Assembly: GCA_963725185.1 (NCBI GenBank)
Contig: CAVRXO010000006.1
Span: 1,364,001-1,428,000, forward strand
DNA: 64,000 bases
Source of the DNA: VAZQ01 sp963725185
GTDB taxonomy: Bacteria; Pseudomonadota; Alphaproteobacteria; Rhizobiales; Xanthobacteraceae
Direction: 5' to 3'
The translations under genes were made by a program, and so were the position numbers. A model generated the notes under the pieces. It did no database searches, was not told where the DNA came from, and saw only the letters and a program-made list of their open reading frames with translations. Shown here piece by piece: positions 55,467 through 64,000 of this stretch (position 1 is the stretch's first letter; every line of letters starts with the position of its first letter).

Positions 55467-57883
55467 ATGCCGGCGGTCAACCAAAGCTTCGACAGCCTCT
55501 CCTTCCTGTCCGACGGGCTGCGCGACATGGTCCGCCGGCGGCTGCGCGAAACCGCGGGCATTGGATTGCTCGTGGCCGCGGCCCTGCTGGCGGCCGCGCT
55601 CGCCAGCTGGTCGGTGCAGGATCCGAGCCTGAGTCACGCCACCGTCAATCCGGTGCGCAATCTCATCGGCCTGCCGGGCGCCGTCATGGCCGATCTGATG
55701 ATGCAGCTCTTGGGACTGGGCGCGCTGGCGCTGGTGCTGCCGATCGCGGTCTGGGGCTGGCGGCTGGTCAGCCATCGGAAGCTTCGCCGCGAATGGCTGC
55801 GGGCCGCGGTCTGGATTGTCGGCGTGCTGCTCGCCGCGGTTTTCGCCTCGTGCCTGCCGTCCACCCATGCCTGGCCCTTGCCGGCCGGCCTCGGCGGCGT
55901 CATCGGGGACGGATTGCTGCGCGGCGCCTTGCTGCTTTTGCACGGATACGCGCCCGGATGGGAGCGCATGCTGATCGCTTCGGTCGCGGCCGGCGGCGCC
56001 TTCCTGACGCTCGCCCTCGCATGCGGATACGGCTGGCATGAGCGCACCGAGCGCAAACCCGAGGCCGCCCCCGAGGCCCCTGACGGCGACGAGCAGGCCG
56101 AACCGCACGCCTCGATCTCGCTCGGCTTCATCGTGCATGGGCTGCTCAGCCTCAAATGGCGGATCACTCGTTGGCTGGTGCGGCGCCGCTCCGGCAATGT
56201 GCCGATGCGGCGCAGCCGTGCCGAGCCGCGCGTGGACGAGCTCAGCCGCGTCACGCTGGCGCCCGCCATGGCGGAGGACGAGCCCGAGGAAGAGGAAGAA
56301 GAAGAAGACGAGCCGGAGGTCGCGCCGCGCAAGCCGCGCGCCGCCGCCCGCGCCCGTCGATCGAGCGGCGGCTATGCGCTGCCTTCGCTCAATCTCCTGA
56401 CCGCGCCCAAGGCGAGCGACCGCAGCACCATGAGCGCCGAGTCGATCGAGGCCAACGCGACCGCGCTCGAAAGCGTGCTCGGCGATTTCGGGGTGCGCGG
56501 CGAGATCATCAATGCGCGGCCCGGTCCGGTGGTCACGCTCTACGAGCTGGAGCCGGCGCCCGGCATCAAGTCGTCGCGCGTGATCGGGCTCTCCGACGAT
56601 ATCGCGCGCTCGATGAGCGCGCTCTCGGCACGCGTCGCCGTGGTGGCGGGCCGCAACGCCATCGGCATCGAGCTGCCCAATCCGGTGCGCGAGAAGGTTT
56701 ATCTGCGCGAGCTCCTGGCCAGCGACGAATTTCCAGGATTCGAACGCCCGGCTGCCGCTCTGCCTCGGCAAGACCATCGGCGGCGAGGCGGTCATCGTCG
56801 ATCTCGCCCGCATGCCGCATCTGCTGATCGCCGGCACCACCGGCTCCGGCAAGTCGGTCGCCATCAACACGATGATCCTGAGCCTGCTCTATCGGCTGCA
56901 GCCGGAGCAGTGCCGGATCATCATGGTCGATCCGAAGATGCTGGAGCTGTCGGTCTATGACGGCATCCCGCATCTGCTGACCCCGGTGGTGACCGATCCC
57001 AAGAAGGCGGTGGTGGCGCTCAAATGGGCGGTGCGCGAGATGGAGGAGCGCTACAAGAAGATGTCGAAGCTCGGCGTGCGCAACATCGACGGCTACAACG
57101 CACGCGTCGCGGAGGCCGGCAGCAAGGGCGAAGGTCTCACCCGCACCGTGCATACCGGCTACGACAAGGAGACCGGCGAGGCGATCTACGAGGAGGAGCA
57201 GCTCGAGCTCGAGACCGCTGCCGCACATCGTGGTGATCGTGGACGAGATGGCCGACCTGATGATGGTCGCCGGCAAGGATATCGAAGGGGCGGTGCAGCG
57301 GCTCGCCCAGATGGCGCGGGCCGCCGGCCTGCATGTCATCCTGGCCACGCAGCGGCCCGTCGGTCGACGTCATCACCGGCACCATCAAGGCGAATTTCCC
57401 GACCCGCATCTCGTTCCAGGTCACCTCCAAGATCGACAGCCGCACCATCCTCGGCGAGCAGGGCGCCGAGCAGCTGCTCGGCCAGGGCGACATGCTCTAC
57501 ATGGCGGGCGGCGGCCGCATCAGCCGCGTCCACGGCCCGTTCGTCTCCGACGAGGAGGTCGAGAAGATCGTCCGCCATCTCAAGGCGCAGGGCAGCCGCA
57601 ATATCTCGAGGCGGTCACGGCGGGCGGCGACGAGGAAGACGAGGACGGCGCCGTGTTCGACGCGACCGGAATGGGCGCGCCCGATGCGACCGATCTCTAT
57701 CAGCAGGCGGTGCAGATCGTCACCCGCGATCGCAAGGCGTCGACCAGCTATATCCAGCGGCGCCTGCAGATCGGCTACAATCGGGCAGCCTCGCTCATCG
57801 AGCGAATGGAGCACGAAGGCGTGGTCGGACAGCCCAACCATGCCGGCAAGCGCGAGATCCTGGTGGGCGGTGAAGCCGAGTAG
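55467..57883 (+). CDS. ftsK: DNA translocase FtsK (four frameshifts)
   Basis: FtsK pumps chromosome ends through the division septum and activates XerCD. From ATG 55467 the N-terminus has four membrane helices (IGLLVAAALLAAALASW, LLGLGALALVLPIAVWGW, AAVWIVGVLLAAVFAS, MLIASVAAGGAFLTLAL). A Pro/Glu-rich linker (DEPEEEEEEEDEPEVAPRKP) follows. The motor has Walker A AGTTGSGKSVAIN and Walker B HIVVIVDEMADLM, and the gamma domain is at the end (RRLQIGYNRAASLIERME). Extra bases near 56,730, 57,213 and 57,358 and a missing base near 57,598 break the frame. Correcting them gives 804 residues, normal for the order. As ftsK is normally essential, sequence error is the likelier cause. Confidence 0.92.
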
Positions 57884-58012
57884 CGGTATAGGAATGAGCG
57901 GCGCGGCCGACTGGAATTCGGCTGTCGAAGGCCCTTATATGGCCATATGCACCGGCTAGCGGACCAGCCGGGCGGGGGATGCCGCAAAACGGAAACGAAG
58001 GCGGAGAACGAC

Positions 58013-58859
58013 ATGGCGGGCATGCGCCAGGCGGGATGGATCGCGGTATTGCTGGCCGGGTGGCTCGTCGGCACCACGGCGGCGCTGGCGGAAACCGTTC
58101 CGCTGCCGACGCCGGCGCCCGCCCCGAAGGACAGATCGCCAGCTCTCGGCCCGCTCGACCGCAATCCGGCTCGTCCCGATCCGGCTCGTCTCAAGCGGCG
58201 CCGCCGGCGGCCTCGGCTGCGCCGAGCATCTCCGGCTTCCTGCAAGCGGTCGCATCGACTGTCTCGACCGCGTTCGGCGGCAAGTCCCACCGATCTCCCG
58301 TCGACCGATCCGTCGACCTTCGATGCCGAGCAGCGCGCCCTGGTCAACCGGGTCAGCGCCTATCTGACCAGCGTGCAGGTGCTGACCGGCAATTTCGTGC
58401 AGATCGGTCCCGACGGCCGGCGCACCACCGGTCATCTCTTCATTCAGAAGCCCGGCAAGGTGCGCTTCGAATACGACCCGCCGAGCCCGATCGACATCAT
58501 TGCGGACGGCCCGTCGGTGGTGGTGCGCGACCGCCAGCTCGCGACCCAGGATCTCTATCCGCTGTCGCAGACGCCGTTGCGCTTTCTGCTGGCCGACCAT
58601 ATCGACCTGCTGCGGACACCAATGTGGTCGGGGTCACCGCCGACGACACTTTCGTCACCGTCAGCATCGAGGAGACGCAGGCCTTCGTCGGCACCAATCG
58701 CTTGATGATGATGTTCGATGCCAAGGACTTCAGGCTCAAGCAATGGACCGTCACCGACGCCAGGGCTTCGACACCACGATCGCGGTCTCCAATCTCGACA
58801 CCACCAAGCGGCCGGATCCAAATCTGTTCCGGTTCGACTATACGCACTACGTCCAGTAG
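58013..58859 (+). CDS. lolA: Outer-membrane lipoprotein carrier protein LolA (frame disturbed)
   Basis: LolA ferries lipoproteins through the periplasm to the outer membrane. The start ATG 58013 precedes a signal peptide (WIAVLLAGWLVGTTAALAE). A Pro/Ala-rich segment follows, longer than in E. coli but usual in this order. The core reads LVNRVSAYLTSVQVLTGNFV, GRRTTGHLFIQKPGKVRFEY and QDLYPLSQTPLRFLLADHI. Four single-base changes (missing near 58,190, extra near 58,277, missing near 58,613 and 58,763) restore a 282-residue protein ending DPNLFRFDYTHYVQ. The order ftsK-lolA-xth is conserved in Bradyrhizobium-like genomes. Confidence 0.85.
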
Positions 58860-58949
58860 CATGGCGCGAGACGCGCGGCCTTCAGCGCGCTCCTCGCCAT
58901 GAGGGCCCCCATCCTGCGGGCGGCCCACAGGATTTCATCCCGAAGGATC

Positions 58950-59766
58950 ATGCGTCTCACCGTCACCACCTGGAACATCAATTCGGTGCGGCTGCGCATC
59001 GATCTGGTGGCGCAAGTTCATCAAGGCGGTGCGCCCGGACGTGCTCTGCCTGCAGGAAACCAAGTGCCCGGACGACCGGTTTCCGCTCAAGCGCTTCAAG
59101 CGGCTCGGCTATGAGCATGTCGCGCTCAACGGACAGAAGGGCTATCACGGGGTCGCGGTGCTCTCGCGCCTGCCGTTCGATTCCTTCGCCACTCAGGATT
59201 ATTGCGGCAAGACCGATTGCCGCAACGTCTGCGCCGTGCTGGGCGAGCGGGCCGGCCTGCGCGACCCGGTGACGGTGCACAATTTCTACGTCCCGGCCGG
59301 CGGCGACATCCCGGATCCGGCGGTCAATCCGAAATTCGCCCACAAGCTCGCCTTCCTGGACGAGATGCGCGAACGGCCGAACCTCCGCCCCGGGGCGCGC
59401 GAGCGCGCCATCCTGGTCGGCGATCTCAACGTGGCGCCGCTCGAGCACGATGTCTGGAGCCACAAGCAGATGTCGCGCATCGTCTCGCACACCCCGGTCG
59501 AGTGCGAGAAGCTCATCGGCGTGCAGCAGACCGGCGCCTGGATCGATGCCATGCGCATGCGCGTGCCGGAGCCGGCCAAGCTCTACACCTGGTGGAGCTA
59601 CCGCTCGGCCGATTGGGAGACCGCCGACAAAGGCCGCCGGCTCGATCACATCTGGGTGGCGCCGGCACTTGCCGACCGGGTCGCCGACCTGCAGGTCCGC
59701 AAGGGCCTGCGCGGGAGCTTGCGCCCCTCCGACCACGTGCCGGTGACCGCCACGCTGGAGCTGTAG
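58950..59766 (+). CDS. xth: Exodeoxyribonuclease III (one frameshift)
   Basis: This enzyme cuts abasic DNA and trims 3' ends in base-excision repair. From ATG 58950 (MRLTVTTWNINSVRLRIDLV), after AAGGA, one extra base near 59,012 breaks the frame. Removing it gives 271 residues continuing FIKAVRPDVLCLQETKCPDD. The active site is visible in the asparagine of TWNINS, the glutamate of QETK, GDLNVAPLEHDVW, and the aspartate-histidine of PSDHVPVTATLEL. Full length for the family. It follows lolA by 90 bp. Confidence 0.92.
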
Positions 59767-59811
59767 CGCAAGCGCCATTACAAATGGTGGGGACTGGCCG
59801 TCCGCGCGCTT

Positions 59812-60363
59812 TCAATCCTTCCACTTTATCGAGCAACCCATCGAGGGTATCTGATCCTGCGGGCCGCGGCCGGTTTCAGCCACTTGCTTCATCGCCTCGA
59901 AAAGATCGCGTCGCGCGTTCGCGACCAGCGTCGCGCGGGAGGCATCGAGCCGCCCGCGATATTGCAGCTCGTCCTGCGCGTTGAAGCCGAAGAAATCCGG
60001 CGTGCACTGCGCCCCATAGGCTCTTGCCACCGCTTGGGTCGTGTCGATCACATAGGGAAACGTGAAACCGTGTTTGGCCGCGAAGGCCTTCATGTTGTCG
60101 AAGGAATCCTCGCGATAGGCGCGCGAGTCGTTCGGCATGATGGCGATCGTGCCGACACCAATTTGGCGCAACGCGTTCGACTCGGCGACCAGGCGCTCAA
60201 TGACTGCCTGCACATAGGGGCAGTGGTTGCAGATAAAAGCGACGAGCGTTCCTCCCGGTCCGCGCACCTCGGCAAGCGAATAGGTCTTGCCGTCCACGCC
60301 TTGCAGCGCGAAATCGCGCGCCTTCCAGCCGAAGTCGCAAATGTTGGCTCTGGCGGATGCCAT
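59812..60363 (-). CDS. Thioredoxin-like (AhpC/TSA-type) redox protein
   Basis: The product has 183 residues from ATG 60363. It has a thioredoxin fold with the motif FICNHCPYVQAVIERL, a CxxC with NH between the cysteines, as in a group of TlpA/redoxin-like bacterial proteins. It continues with VGTIAIMPNDSRAYREDSFD, FPYVIDTTQAVARAYGAQCT and the cis-proline stretch TPDFFGFNAQDELQYRGRLD. No signal peptide is seen, so it is probably cytoplasmic. It may reduce a partner or a peroxide; no partner is nearby. It converges on xth. Confidence 0.85.
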   Translation of the reverse strand: MASARANICDFGWKARDFALQGVDGKTYSLAEVRGPGGTLVAFICNHCPYVQAVIERLVAESNALRQIGVGTIAIMPNDSRAYREDSFDNMKAFAAKHGFTFPYVIDTTQAVARAYGAQCTPDFFGFNAQDELQYRGRLDASRATLVANARRDLFEAMKQVAETGRGPQDQIPSMGCSIKWKD

Positions 60364-60432
60364 GGCGGTCCTCGACGTTGTGCTTCCGATCGGCGGCGGC
60401 GCGAAACTGCTCGACGTGAACCGACGATGTGA

Positions 60433-60777
60433 TCAGTCGCTTTTAGCAACCTTGCCGGAGGGTTTGGCCCGTACGGTCCGGCGCGGGTGAGTTGGGGCTC
60501 TTTGGACGGGGCTTTCATCCATGACCGCTTGATCGCCACCGCAGCCTTGCGTGTGCCAGGTGCCGTCGCGCGATTGCGCAAAACCGTACGCTCTGGCGAC
60601 CGCCGGGTTGGCGAAGACCTCGGGGTGGTAGGCCGGATTGACCCCATCCAAGCTGCACGGTCTCACATACCCGCCTTCGAAGTCGAAGTCGTACTGCGCC
60701 CACGCCGTCGACGCAGACCCGAGAACCCCCAGGCTGGCGGCCATCGCCAACGCGACGAAGTGCTGCTGTCCGCTCAT
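60433..60777 (-). CDS. Small secreted protein of unknown function
   Basis: The product has 114 residues. A signal peptide (ALAMAASLGVLGSASTAWAQ) is followed by a short mature part with two cysteines that may pair (YVRPCSLDGVNPAYHPEVFA and TQGCGGDQAVMDESP) and a basic tail (RRTVRAKPSGKVAKSD). I do not recognise the family, although short secreted proteins of this build occur in related genomes. It stands alone, 69 bp from the thioredoxin-like gene on the same strand. Confidence 0.65.
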   Translation of the reverse strand: MSGQQHFVALAMAASLGVLGSASTAWAQYDFDFEGGYVRPCSLDGVNPAYHPEVFANPAVARAYGFAQSRDGTWHTQGCGGDQAVMDESPVQRAPTHPRRTVRAKPSGKVAKSD

Positions 60778-60895
60778 GACAATCTTCCTTCTGTGTCCCC
60801 CATCGCTCCCCCCGCACCCGAATATGGGATGCGGTGCCGGATTGGAAAAGCGCGCCCCGCGACCGCGCGGCGATCCGGATGCGGTGCAGAGTCAC

Positions 60896-61004
60896 ACACT
60901 TGTCCCGGCCATAGCGCGCGGAAGACGCGCGTAAACGCGCTAATGAGCCGGAACCGTTACAGGCTCAGAGTTTCGTACGGTCCCAACTCAAGGCCGGGAC
61001 AAGT
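60896..61004. repeat. Intergenic palindromic repeat, family B, copy 3
   Basis: The ends are ACACTTGTCCCGGCC and AGGCCGGGACAAGT. It contains the core GAAGACGCGCGTAAACGC (60921-60938) and a degenerate CGGTCCCAACTCAAGGCC. It lies between the secreted-protein gene and the cNMP-binding gene. Confidence 0.8.
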
Positions 61005-61044
61005 TTGGACAAGGAATGCGAAACAACCCGCCTGCCCCAGATCG

Positions 61045-61506
61045 CTAGGTCCCGTCGGCACCCAGGATGCCGCGCACCGCATAGATGTCGGCGGTCGACT
61101 GCATGCTTCTGGTGGCCAGAATGTCGCGCAGCTTCTCGGCCGCGGTCGGATAGCCGTCCAGCATCTTGAGAAACAGGCCGCGCGGGATGCGCAGCACGGT
61201 GGAAGGCTCCAGTGCGGTGGCGGTGGCCGGCCGCTTGGTCTCGGTGATCAGGGCCAACTCCCCGATGAGCGTGCCGCGTCCCACCACCAGCGGCTCGCCG
61301 TCCTCCGCGCGCCCCGTTGCCAGGCTGAAGGATCCTTCCTGGATCACAAAGCCCGCATCGGCCTCATCCCCGACCTGGAACAACACTTCGCCGCCATGCA
61401 CGTAACGGCTTTCGGCACCGATCGCCAGGATGCGCAATGCGTCGCGCCCCAACAGTCCGAGTGTTGGCACGCGTTCAAAAAAAGCAATGTCGTCCTCGAT
61501 TGTCAT
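61045..61506 (-). CDS. Stand-alone cyclic-nucleotide-binding domain protein
   Basis: The product has 153 residues and is only a CRP-type cNMP-binding domain (DEADAGFVIQEGSFSL, GRGTLIGELALITETKRPAT) with no helix-turn-helix or kinase part. The phosphate-binding cassette has GELAL and the arginine in KRPATATAL, so nucleotide binding is plausible. It starts 12 bp after the stop of the CenR-type regulator on the same strand. In Brucella the orthologous pair is the otpR operon, where the partner is called a cAMP-dependent kinase regulatory subunit-like protein. A signalling link to the envelope regulator is likely. Confidence 0.88.
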   Translation of the reverse strand: MTIEDDIAFFERVPTLGLLGRDALRILAIGAESRYVHGGEVLFQVGDEADAGFVIQEGSFSLATGRAEDGEPLVVGRGTLIGELALITETKRPATATALEPSTVLRIPRGLFLKMLDGYPTAAEKLRDILATRSMQSTADIYAVRGILGADGT

Positions 61507-61518
61507 GAATGGACGAGT

Positions 61519-62208
61519 TCACGGCACCAGTTTGTAGCCGCCAGCCTCGGTAACCAGGATTGCCGGGCTGGCGGCGTCCTTCTCGACCTTTTGCCGCAGC
61601 CGGTAGATATGGGTCTCGAGCGTGTGCGTGGTGACGCCTGAATTGTAGCCCCACACTTCCTGCAACAGCATCTCGCGCGACACCGGCCGCTGGCCGGCGC
61701 GATACAGATAGCGCAGGATCGCGGTCTCCTTTTCGGTGAGGCGAACCTTGTTGCCCTTGGAATTGAGCAAGAGCTTGGAGCTCGGGCGGAACGTGTAGGG
61801 CCCGATATTGAACACCGCATCCTCGCTGGCCTCGTGCTGGCGCAGCTGCGCGCGGATGCGTGCCAACAGCACGGCGAAGCGGAACGGCTTGGCCACGTAA
61901 TCGTTGGCGCCGGATTCGAGGCCCAGGATGGTGTCGGAGTCGGTATCGTGCCCGGTCAGCATGATGATCGGCGCCTTGAAGCCGTTCTTGCGCAGGATGC
62001 GCACCGCCTCGCGGCCGTCCACATCGGGAAGCCCGACATCCATGATGACCAGATCGATCTGTCCGGCCTTGGCGCATTGCACCCCCTTGGCGCCGGTTTC
62101 GACCGCGGTGGATTCGAATTCCTCGTGCAGCGCCAGCTGCTCGACCAACGCGTCGCGCAGCTCCGCGTCGTCATCCACGATCAGAATTTTGCGGGTATTC
62201 GACATCAA
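61519..62208 (-). CDS. cenR: OmpR-family response regulator, CenR/OtpR type
   Basis: The product has 229 residues from ATG 62208, or 228 from the next codon. The receiver domain has the acidic pair in ILIVDDDAELRDALVEQL, the phospho-aspartate in LVIMDVGLPDVDGREA, the threonine in IIMLTGHDTDSD and the lysine in NDYVAKPFRFA. The winged-helix end has LTEKETAILRYLYRAG and GVTTHTLETHIYRLRQKVE. It closely resembles the alphaproteobacterial cell-envelope regulator CenR (OtpR in Brucella). The cognate kinase is not in the window. It sits between a cNMP-binding gene and a divergent L,D-transpeptidase gene, a plausible target. Confidence 0.9.
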   Translation of the reverse strand: MMSNTRKILIVDDDAELRDALVEQLALHEEFESTAVETGAKGVQCAKAGQIDLVIMDVGLPDVDGREAVRILRKNGFKAPIIMLTGHDTDSDTILGLESGANDYVAKPFRFAVLLARIRAQLRQHEASEDAVFNIGPYTFRPSSKLLLNSKGNKVRLTEKETAILRYLYRAGQRPVSREMLLQEVWGYNSGVTTHTLETHIYRLRQKVEKDAASPAILVTEAGGYKLVP

Positions 62209-62322
62209 TTCAGGCCTGGAGCATTCATCATGCGGCGAAGTAGAGCATTCGGGGCTAAAAGAGCAAGTAGGACTTGGGTCTTAGATGAATCGCCCCGCGA
62301 ACGGGATGCGCTATGTAAGCCG

Positions 62323-62856
62323 ATGCGGAAATTGATCTTTTCTCTGATTCGCGTGCGCCCAGGGGTGGCCAGGGCGAGCCATGGCGTGTTGCTGGCCGGC
62401 CGGCATGCAATCCCGGTGGTGCTCGGCCGCTGCGGCATTGTGGCCGACAAGCGCGAGGGCGATGGCGCCACCCCGCGCGGGCGCTTTCGCCTGATTCGCC
62501 TCTGGTGGCGCGCCGATCGGATGCCGCGGCCCCGCACGGCGCTGCCGCTGCGGCGCATCGATCCGGCGCTCGCCTGGTGCGAAGATCCCGCCGATCGCCG
62601 TTACAACCGTCCGTTTCGACGGTCGGCCAATGAACCAGGCGACCGGCTCTGGCGCGAGGATCGCCTCTACGACCTGGTGATCGAGCTCTCCCACAACACC
62701 CGCCCGCGAATCGCCGGCCGCGGCAGCGCCGTCTTCGTGCATGTGGCGCGGCCCGACCGCTCCGGGACCGCCGGTTGCGTGGCGCTCGATGCGAGGGACT
62801 TGAGGCGGCTGGTAGGCCGGCTGGGGCCCAGGACGCGGATCGAGATCGCCTTGTAG
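62323..62856 (+). CDS. L,D-transpeptidase (YkuD domain)
   Basis: The product has 177 residues from ATG 62323; the upstream open frame is antisense to cenR. There is no clear signal peptide. A weak hydrophobic start (RKLIFSLIRVRPGVARAS) leads into the YkuD domain, with CGIVADKREGDGATPRGRF and the catalytic segment AVFVHVARPDRSGTAGCVAL, which keeps the histidine and cysteine nucleophile. Such enzymes cross-link peptidoglycan or attach outer-membrane proteins to it. It is divergent from cenR. Its TAG stop (62854-62856) is part of the family A repeat that follows. Confidence 0.87.
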   Translation: MRKLIFSLIRVRPGVARASHGVLLAGRHAIPVVLGRCGIVADKREGDGATPRGRFRLIRLWWRADRMPRPRTALPLRRIDPALAWCEDPADRRYNRPFRRSANEPGDRLWREDRLYDLVIELSHNTRPRIAGRGSAVFVHVARPDRSGTAGCVALDARDLRRLVGRLGPRTRIEIAL

Positions 62857-62976
62857 CCTGCATGGAGCCTTCGCCGGCGAAGCCGGACGGTGGGCGCAAT
62901 GCGAGACGGTGGTCCCGGATTACGCATAGCCGTCGAAGACGGGCGTAAACGCACTGATGCGCTCCATCCGGGCTAC
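62853..62976. repeat. Intergenic palindromic repeat, family A, copy 3
   Basis: It starts GTAGCCTGCATGGAGCC, has the core GAAGACGGGCGTAAACGC (62935-62952) and ends CTCCATCCGGGCTAC. It lies between two convergent genes and provides both their stop codons: TAG 62854-62856 on the plus strand and TAG 62975-62973 on the minus strand. Confidence 0.82.
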
Positions 62977-63671
62977 GTGCCTCGCTCGCCGAAAATGGCG
63001 GTGCCGATGCGCACGTGGGTGGCCCCGAACGTGATCGCCTGGGCAAAGTCGGCGCTCATCCCCATGGAGAGGAGGCGCACCCCGTTGCGGCGCGCGATCT
63101 TGGCGGTGAGCGCGAAATGCGGCGCAGGCGGCTCGTCCAAGGGCGGCAGGCACATCAGCCCGGCGATCGGCAGCCGGTAGGTTTCGTGGCAGCGTTTGAG
63201 AAAATCGTCGGCGTCTTGCGGCAGGACGCCCGATTTCTGCGGCTCGCCTCCGGTATTGATCTCGGCGAACAGCAGCGGCGTGCGGCCCTGCCGGGCGATC
63301 TCGCGGGCCAGCGCCTCGCACACAGAGGGGCGATCGACCGAATGAATGGCATCGAACAGGGCCACCGCCTCCTTGGCCTTGTTGGACTGCAGCGGCCCCA
63401 CCAGATGCAGCTCGGTCTTGGAATAGCTCGCCCGCAAGGCAGGCCACTTCGCGGTCGCCTCCTGCACCCGGTTCTCGCCGAAGACCCGCTGGCCCGCCGC
63501 CAGCACCGGCTCGATCGCGGGCGCGCCGAAGGTCTTCGACACCGCGACCAGCGTCACCTCGGCCGGATCGCGCCGCGCCTGAGCGCAGGCCTCCGCGATC
63601 TCCTGCATCACGGCTTTGAGCCGGGAGGGCGCGTCGGTGCGGCTCTCTGCCTGGTCTTGGTTATGGTTCAT
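62973..63671 (-). CDS. YggS-family PLP homeostasis protein
   Basis: The product has 232 residues from ATG 63671 (MNHNQDQAESRTDAPSR); the upstream extension is basic and unlike the family. It has the PLP-binding barrel, with the lysine in EVTLVAVSKTFGAPAIEPV, then GENRVQEATAKW, LHLVGPLQSNKAKEAV and LLSMGMSADFAQAI before the phosphate-binding GATHVRIGTAIFG. Family members bind PLP without enzymatic turnover and balance B6 vitamers. leuS is divergent, a usual pairing in this order. The stop lies in the family A repeat. Confidence 0.94.
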   Translation of the reverse strand: MNHNQDQAESRTDAPSRLKAVMQEIAEACAQARRDPAEVTLVAVSKTFGAPAIEPVLAAGQRVFGENRVQEATAKWPALRASYSKTELHLVGPLQSNKAKEAVALFDAIHSVDRPSVCEALAREIARQGRTPLLFAEINTGGEPQKSGVLPQDADDFLKRCHETYRLPIAGLMCLPPLDEPPAPHFALTAKIARRNGVRLLSMGMSADFAQAITFGATHVRIGTAIFGERGT

Positions 63672-63802
63672 TTGCCGCCGCTGCGTTGCCGTCGATTGGT
63701 CCAAATAGCACGGCCGGCGCCTCTTCGCCGGGCGTTGACCAGTCCGCGCCTTTCGTGGCCTAACTCGGCCCACATTCTCGCAAGCCGGATCGGCCCTCTA
63801 CG

Positions 63803-64000
63803 ATGACCACCGAGCGCTACAACGCCCGCGACACCGAAGCCCGTTGGCAGAAGATCTGGGACGACCAGGACATCTTCGCCACCCGCAACGATGATCCGCG
63901 CCCGAAATACTATGTGTTGGAAATGTTCCCCTATCCGTCGGGGCGCATCCATATGGGCCATGTGCGCAACTACACGATGGGCGACGTGGTGGCCCGCTAC
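63803..64000 (+). CDS. leuS: Leucyl-tRNA synthetase (5' part; continues beyond window)
   Basis: The first 66 residues from ATG 63803 (MTTERYNARDTEARWQKIWD) include the class I HIGH motif as HMGH in FPYPSGRIHMGHVRNY, followed by TMGDVVARY at the window edge. This N-terminus is characteristic of LeuRS. The enzyme charges tRNA-Leu and carries an editing domain that would lie beyond the window. Divergent from yggS, with 131 bp between the two starts for both promoters. Confidence 0.97.
   Translation, partial: MTTERYNARDTEARWQKIWDDQDIFATRNDDPRPKYYVLEMFPYPSGRIHMGHVRNYTMGDVVARY

Overview
The window is GC-rich DNA from an alphaproteobacterium, most likely of the order Hyphomicrobiales (Bradyrhizobium/Xanthobacteraceae-like). 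The evidence is gene order and protein type: a heparinase-like gene next to purH, a 180-kDa-class NAD glutamate dehydrogenase, and the run ubiH / tesB / PII / amtB / aminotransferase / ftsK / lolA / xth / cenR / L,D-transpeptidase / yggS / leuS. It also carries several families of palindromic intergenic repeats of a kind common in this order. Genus cannot be settled from the sequence alone.

Layout. 1-4.5 kb: end of a heparinase II/III-like gene, a small HELTH-motif protein, purH and a membrane protein. 4.6-9.4 kb: NAD glutamate dehydrogenase, with its frame broken many times. 9.6-16.7 kb: a mixed block with an AhpD-like enzyme, gamma-glutamyltransferase, an EamA transporter, a Bug-type binding protein, a Tat-exported SMP-30/gluconolactonase-like protein and a membrane protein. 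16.7-38.3 kb: one co-oriented minus-strand cluster built around an adhesin gene of about 17 kb. 38.4-42.7 kb: FAD monooxygenase, AraC regulator, small membrane protein, tRNA-Gly and a YbaK-type deacylase. 42.8-50.9 kb: thioredoxin/TPR protein, LON-domain protein, Trm112, GST, outer-membrane protein, UbiH-type hydroxylase, acyl-CoA thioesterase and a TPR protein. 51-53.7 kb: two PII genes and amtB. 54.2-59.8 kb: aminotransferase, ftsK, lolA and exonuclease III. 59.8-64 kb: thioredoxin-like protein, small secreted protein, cNMP-binding protein, CenR-type regulator, L,D-transpeptidase, YggS and the start of leuS.

The most notable system is the adhesin cluster. The adhesin is about 5,670 residues long. 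It begins with three blocks of AIDA-type strand-loop-strand repeats, continues with several Ig-like repeat families and RTX-like glycine/aspartate repeats, and ends in a C-terminus typical of type I secretion. Upstream in the same direction lie two strand-loop-strand O-heptosyltransferase paralogues, a PfkB sugar kinase and a SAM methyltransferase that looks fused to one heptosyltransferase. Stop/start overlaps link several of these genes, and a possible 29-codon gene sits between the nearer heptosyltransferase and the adhesin. This pairs a glycosylation machinery known from type V autotransporters with a type-I-secreted RTX protein. No secretion genes are in the window.

A caution on quality: single-base indels, mostly insertions, break gdh, ggt, the Bug gene, both heptosyltransferase loci, the methyltransferase, ftsK, lolA and xth. 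Because ftsK and lolA are normally essential, residual sequencing error is the likeliest cause. Those genes are therefore annotated as coding genes with disturbed frames rather than as decayed genes.
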